Shown piece by piece: positions 59,588 to 64,000 of a stretch of DNA of 64,000 bases. The stretch is taken from positions 2,962,531-3,026,530 of the forward strand of contig CM074805.1 in assembly GCA_037447605.1 (NCBI GenBank), given 5' to 3'. The stretch is from Zygnema circumcarinatum (lineage: Eukaryota > Streptophyta > Zygnematophyceae > Zygnematales > Zygnemataceae). A model generated the notes under the pieces. It did no database searches. It was not told where the DNA came from and saw only the letters and a list, made by a program, of their open reading frames with translations. The position numbers and the translations under genes were made by a program. Within the stretch, counting starts at the first letter, position 1; each line of letters starts with the position of its first letter.

Positions 59588-60825
59588 CCTTTTCAACAGA
59601 ACTCAACCATCGATACCTCTGCTTCAGCATTTTTATACTTCCGACTTCACTTTGACATGAAGAAGCGATGCAGGATTGATGGAGGAGCATGTGTAGAGTA
59701 CAGAACTGCCTTCCTTTTAGATATGTTGAGGAGTGCACATACCCTACACGCCCAACCGCCTCAGGCCCCAGAGTTCTTGAGGGCCGATCCTAAGTAAGAA
59801 TCATGATGGTCCCATGTATCCCATCTTTGGCTCTGCTAGTAGCCAGAAGTTCTTAATTCAGTCAGTTTCCTGTTTAGCCAGACAATAGTCTGGTCGGCAC
59901 ATCACGCTGCAAGCTGTTTGGACAGGCTGCTACGTAGAACAGTCCAGGCGGGGGGCTCAGATTTCCCGGCACTCATTTTTAGGATTCTTGCCGCATATGT
60001 TCATAGGGGCTGTCAATACACGGATTGGAACTACCTCCTATTGACGAGGTGTAGGAAAGGTGTTAAGTTTTCTTTTTGGCATTTAGCTGTATTCAAGCCA
60101 ATTTGCAACACAACGGGTCTGGATAGCAGACCTGTTCAATGGTGTAGGCCTACCGTGAGCGGTAGGCGCAATGCATTTGCCAAATGGGATTGTTGCTGAA
60201 ACAGCCCGCCAACCGCAATTACAATCCAGTACATAACAGGACATTCTTCTAGATTGTCATTTCTGTGTCAGCACCTTTCTGAAAGGCCTCAGAAAGCTGT
60301 GTTTGTGCCCCCTTTTGTTCTCACTTGCTATGCCTCGCTGAAGTTCAAGCAGGGTCTGCTGAGTACTGCATTCTCCATCTGTTGTCACTGCATTTGAAAG
60401 TCTCCTTCTAGCACAATGACGTAGTTCCCAAGAACAGCACAGCATCTTCTTGCATGATTCATCTGGGGGGCCTCACTCCACTGATTGGAGATACGCCACC
60501 ATGAATCCACTCGTGCAAAAAGGTCACAGACCCATCAAAACGTCAGCATATCAACAGCCTTTCAAACCAAACTTTGGCATAGTTGCGATGAATTCTATTT
60601 CGCGAGGTGAGTATTGAGGGGAGGATGTGGCATCGAGTATTGAGCATTTTATTCTCCTTTATTTTCCTCCTTCAGTTTGAGGGCGTGAAATGTTATGCAA
60701 GTCGACGTTCCATAAAGATGATTGAGGACTGAGCAAAGGCGCGTTCACGTTGCACGCTCGATCATGTCTCACTCTCCCCTCTGGCCTTCTCTTTGTGGCG
60801 AAAAAACGGGATAGCCCTGCAGCTA
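59588..60825. other. Intergenic between DUF1639 gene and zinc-ribbon gene
   Basis: About 1.2 kb between two plus-strand genes; 3' UTR of the first and promoter of the second are expected. A frame of about 90 codons near 59918-60199 has no recognised motif and no supporting splice structure. Nothing else is recognised. Confidence 0.45.
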
Positions 60826-63800
60826 ATGACTATGGCTACCGAGGCTGCCGGTTGCCTCGGTGGCGACCTTGCATCCGCTACATGTCAGCACCTGCGCGGC
60901 CCCCTCCAAGAGCGATGCGCAGGGTCATCTGCCCTAATCTCTCTGTGGTGCCCCGACTGCGGTCTCCAGGTCGCCCCCTGCCTCGCCTGCTGCGCTCCGA
61001 TCGCTGCTGCTCACAACACGTGAGCGCTCTCTCATGTCCTGCACCGTCCTCACACCACCGATAAATGAGAATGCCGCAAAACGCCAGCGCTTCTTGCAAT
61101 CGAAATGCGGAAGCAGAGTTTGAGAAAGCAGGCATACATTACTTCAGAGCAGCTTGTCCTTCGCACATAGGCCGAAAGTGACTGTCATAATCAGCTAACT
61201 TCAGAATTGTGGCAATAGTCGGTTTGCAACTGGTGCGCATCTTCCTCCTCATGGTGTCTGTTCTGCTGGCCTTTATCATTCCTTCCCCCCTTCCTCTACT
61301 CAACTTTTTCTTGAATAGGGCCTACTCTCACTTGTTCTCTCACTTTCTCTCCTCGTGGACGGCTTGACGCGTTCTCTCAGTTTGATTTCCTGCCTCTAAA
61401 ACGAGATTCGCGCACTGAAATTTTCTCCTCCCAGCACAACTTGTTTCGGACATAACAAAAAAATCCACAAATACCCTAATAATCTGTCCGTGTCCAATGT
61501 TTAGTTGGTACCATTGCCACATTTTTAGAATCCACTTGGCATTATGACTTGTGGATTTTCTATCACCATGAATATGACCAGGATTCATCGTGCTACGTCC
61601 ACGGCGTTCTACGAATGTTTTGTTTTAAGCTCTTTCATAAGTTATTGCCGACTATTCTTGCTCATGGTTACGTCTCTTCTTCTAGCTTGTTACCTGTCAT
61701 TTCATTGTCTTAAGAATATTGGAGACTTCTGCAACTTCTTTCAATAGTGATATTGGGGCTCATTGAAGTATTGCAAATTTGCTATCTTTTCTGAGGTGAT
61801 GTAATGTTTGCAGCCCTCAGGCCTCAGCGCCGGACAAGAATGGCGGGGATGTCGTGTATTGTGGTTCCTGTGGAGCTGTTAACCCGCGAGGCCATGCCCA
61901 GGTGGAGAGGACGCTGCTTGGCCTTCCGAACGTGGAGGCCATGTCTTCTTCTTTGGTGAGCATACCTCAAACTTCAAACTCATTACGAACGTAGCTGAAT
62001 CCCACAGGCCAACTAGAACTCATCGTTTTCTCACTGAATGGTGGCGCACCGGAGGTGATGTGACGATGGCTGTTTTCGGGATTGAGAGAGGGACGGGCAG
62101 ATGACTTAACTTTTCTTTTGTTTTCATTCCGATGAGCTCTGGTCTCAGAAATATCCGCATGCACTTGCCATGCAAAGCATTTTGGGACGGGGCATATAGG
62201 AGGTATTTGATTTCTATGGTTCTCTGCCTCACGAAGGAAAATGTTCTTGAAAAAAGGCTGATCGAGGCTGATGCTGGCTCGTGTAAGCGAAAAGTGTTTG
62301 TAGCTTCTCCAATGTGCAGATTTTGGCAAAGTCCAAATCTTGTTTCAAACTTGTGACGTTCACTTTTGGAAAATAAGCTGCTGTCGATTCCCTTGCATTG
62401 CGAACAGGCTATGAGCAAGCAAGCCTGATGTACATCGCCTGAGTTGGTGGAGATATTCGCATGTGACAGTGCTTGCATGGTGGATGGACAGGCGAGAAAA
62501 GTGCAGGAGGCAGTGTGCGGTCGCCGCCAATACTATCTCGCAAACCGAAGAGAGCAGGCCTTGCTTAGACAGGCAAGTGGGTCATGAATTTCTTGGGTAT
62601 CGATTCTGTACCATGATGTGAAAGCAGGAATGAAAACCATTCTAATTCTGAGAAGTGTCAATGTGGATTGACAGTTCGCCAAAATACTTGCACATCAGCT
62701 AAACCCAGTGGGGAGCGGGCTCTGTTTCGTCTATGCCTGCTGTTGAAGGCCGGAACCTGCAGTTTAAGAAACTATATTCGTGACCTTGGGCAGTCTAGCA
62801 GTGCATCAGCATGTGGAAGCTTGTCCACATGTGTACTATGTGTATGCTGACTGGCGAAAATGTCGCGCAGGTTTTAGTGGATGCCATGCAAGCTGAGGCA
62901 CCCCATCCATCTCCGGAGGCCTCTCGACGGCGGCAGGGGGGCCATGGCACGGAACCCCCCGCTCCTATCATTGCTTCAGAGACAACGTCATCTCCGTCTT
63001 CTGAACAATTTTTGGGCCGCAATCCGACTGCGTCTCTTCCTCACTCCCCAGCGATAGACGCATTAGTAGAAGGAACACATCCTCTAGAGACTTCTACCCC
63101 CAGCGGTGGAACTCAACATGGGGGCTTGAGGAGAATTAGCAATCACCCAAAGCGCAAGCTATCTGACAACACGGAAAGTGGACGTGTGCCCTGCAAACAA
63201 CCGCGACTATCCTCAGAGGTGCCGTGGTCACCGCCTGCACCTCAAGCAGCGAGAAGAGATGCATCTGCCCAGGTGACGAATCTTACAGACGTTACGCTTG
63301 ATGAGATAAACGAGGCTGGGTGGACCTCGCATAATGTTGCTTCTCAAAACCGCGAGCTGCAGGGTTACCCAGCCTGCCAACGCAACGCAGTGCCCTTTGA
63401 ACTGTTGCGGTGTAGTACAACGTTTTTGGCCCTTCAGAGTTGGGAAACTATGGTTGAGGACTGCCGCAGACCTGCCATGGAGCTTCCAATCTTCTGTGCA
63501 GCTTGCCCAAATAATGCCTCGCGACGCATTCAAGAGACACTGCGCCAACAACCACTTAATCCCGAGGAGATTGTTTCGCAAAAGCCTTGTGAAGCTGTTG
63601 GAAAGTCACGCCTGCTTGTTCGAGTGTCTCCCGTAGGCCCAGTGCACTTGGCCTTGCTCCGAACATCCTATTCCTGGCTCCATTCTTGTAATGCTCCGGA
63701 GCCGACCGGGATTTCTGCGTTGCTGGCCCGTGCTGACAAGTTTGTTCGAGAAGCGGACAGGCTTTTGGAGAGGCGGACTGTGGCAGCGTCAGTGTGCGAC

Positions 63801-63905
63801 GCAGCAGAGCAGGCGGCGGCTGATTTTCAGGCTCTCGCATGCAAGAGGCGGACGAGGGGCTGCGGAAAACAGGGCCCTTACCTCCTGGTACGCTTGAGGG
63901 GTTAG
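60826..63905 (+). CDS. Unrecognised protein with paired N-terminal zinc-ribbon (CxxC) motifs; 3' end uncertain
   Basis: Exons 60826-61019, 61814-61955, 62492-62572 and 62871 onward, all phase-consistent. The start is MTMATEAAGCLGGDLASATC. Cysteine pairs WCPDCG (about 41-46), PCLACC (51-56) and YCGSCGAVNPRG (80-91) form a double-zinc-ribbon-like N-terminus. A charged segment follows (ARKVQEAVCGRRQYYLANRR), then a long Ser/Pro/Thr-rich region with basic patches (HPKRKLSD, ACKRRTRG) suggesting a nuclear protein. Intron 3 begins with GC (CAG|GCAAGT), the classical non-canonical GC-AG type. The last exon is open to a TAG at 63903-63905 (483 aa), but a good donor (CTG|GTACGC at 63888) would instead continue the gene past the window, and further introns inside the last exon cannot be excluded. 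No function is assigned. Confidence 0.6.
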
Positions 63906-64000
63906 ATGTGTAGCAGTCAGTTTATATGCCTGGGATATTTTTACCCATTCTGCATTTTCTTGTTGCTTTCCTCGTTCCGTTTTCTGCTTTTCTTTGCGGA

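Noticed and set aside
1-64000. CRISPR arrays, operons, bacterial ribosome binding sites, complete rRNA or tRNA genes, reverse transcriptases or transposases
   Set aside because: None seen. The window is intron-rich eukaryotic nuclear DNA, and the only rRNA sequence is a short V4 fragment; a tRNA scan was not possible by eye with certainty.

Overview
This is a gene-dense window of a nuclear eukaryotic genome. Every gene is built of short exons with GT-AG introns, and exon phases join without a break from start to stop in nearly every model given here. The gene set points to the green lineage, most likely a streptophyte green alga. It includes a KCBP-type kinesin with MyTH4 and FERM domains, a DUF1639 protein, an AtSKP2-like F-box/LRR protein, a UBP15/16-like MYND ubiquitin protease and a plant-type isovaleryl-CoA dehydrogenase. 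A selenoprotein gene is also present. Land plants are known to lack selenoproteins, so an alga fits better than a land plant. Species assignment is inference.

Layout. 1-99: end of a mariner-like MITE. 919-8492 (-): UBP15/16-like deubiquitinase with an N-terminal membrane helix, MYND finger, USP domain and an unexpected C-terminal SEC-C motif (12 exons, 1031 aa). 9854-16667 (-): isovaleryl-CoA dehydrogenase (16 exons). 17067-18904 (+): selenoprotein U / PRXL2-family thioredoxin-fold protein, divergent from IVD, with an in-frame TGA at the redox-active position and a SECIS-like hairpin at 19045-19118. 19338-19751: an 18S rRNA fragment next to a fold-back MITE. 21134-23835 (-): S-adenosylmethionine synthetase. 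24183-25420: CATA microsatellite interrupted by a MITE. 27290-30514 (-): SKP2-like F-box/LRR protein, possibly extended 5' by a PPR-like exon at 30793-30991. 34750-45842 (-): complete KCBP kinesin (22 exons, 1324 aa). 48197-52199 (+): ORC6 (11 exons). 52844-56100: MITE, GC-rich and repetitive intergenic DNA. 56658-59587 (+): DUF1639 protein. 60826-63905 (+): unrecognised double zinc-ribbon protein, possibly continuing past the window.

The genes are housekeeping functions (protein turnover, leucine catabolism, methyl-donor synthesis, replication licensing, cytoskeleton) rather than one pathway. The outstanding item is the selenoprotein gene. The UGA sits where the family has the first Cys of CxxC, the frame is otherwise intact over four exons, and a form-2 SECIS-like structure lies 155 nt after the stop codon. 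Coordinates and phases were worked out by eye. Family assignments rest on recognised motifs, not on a database search.
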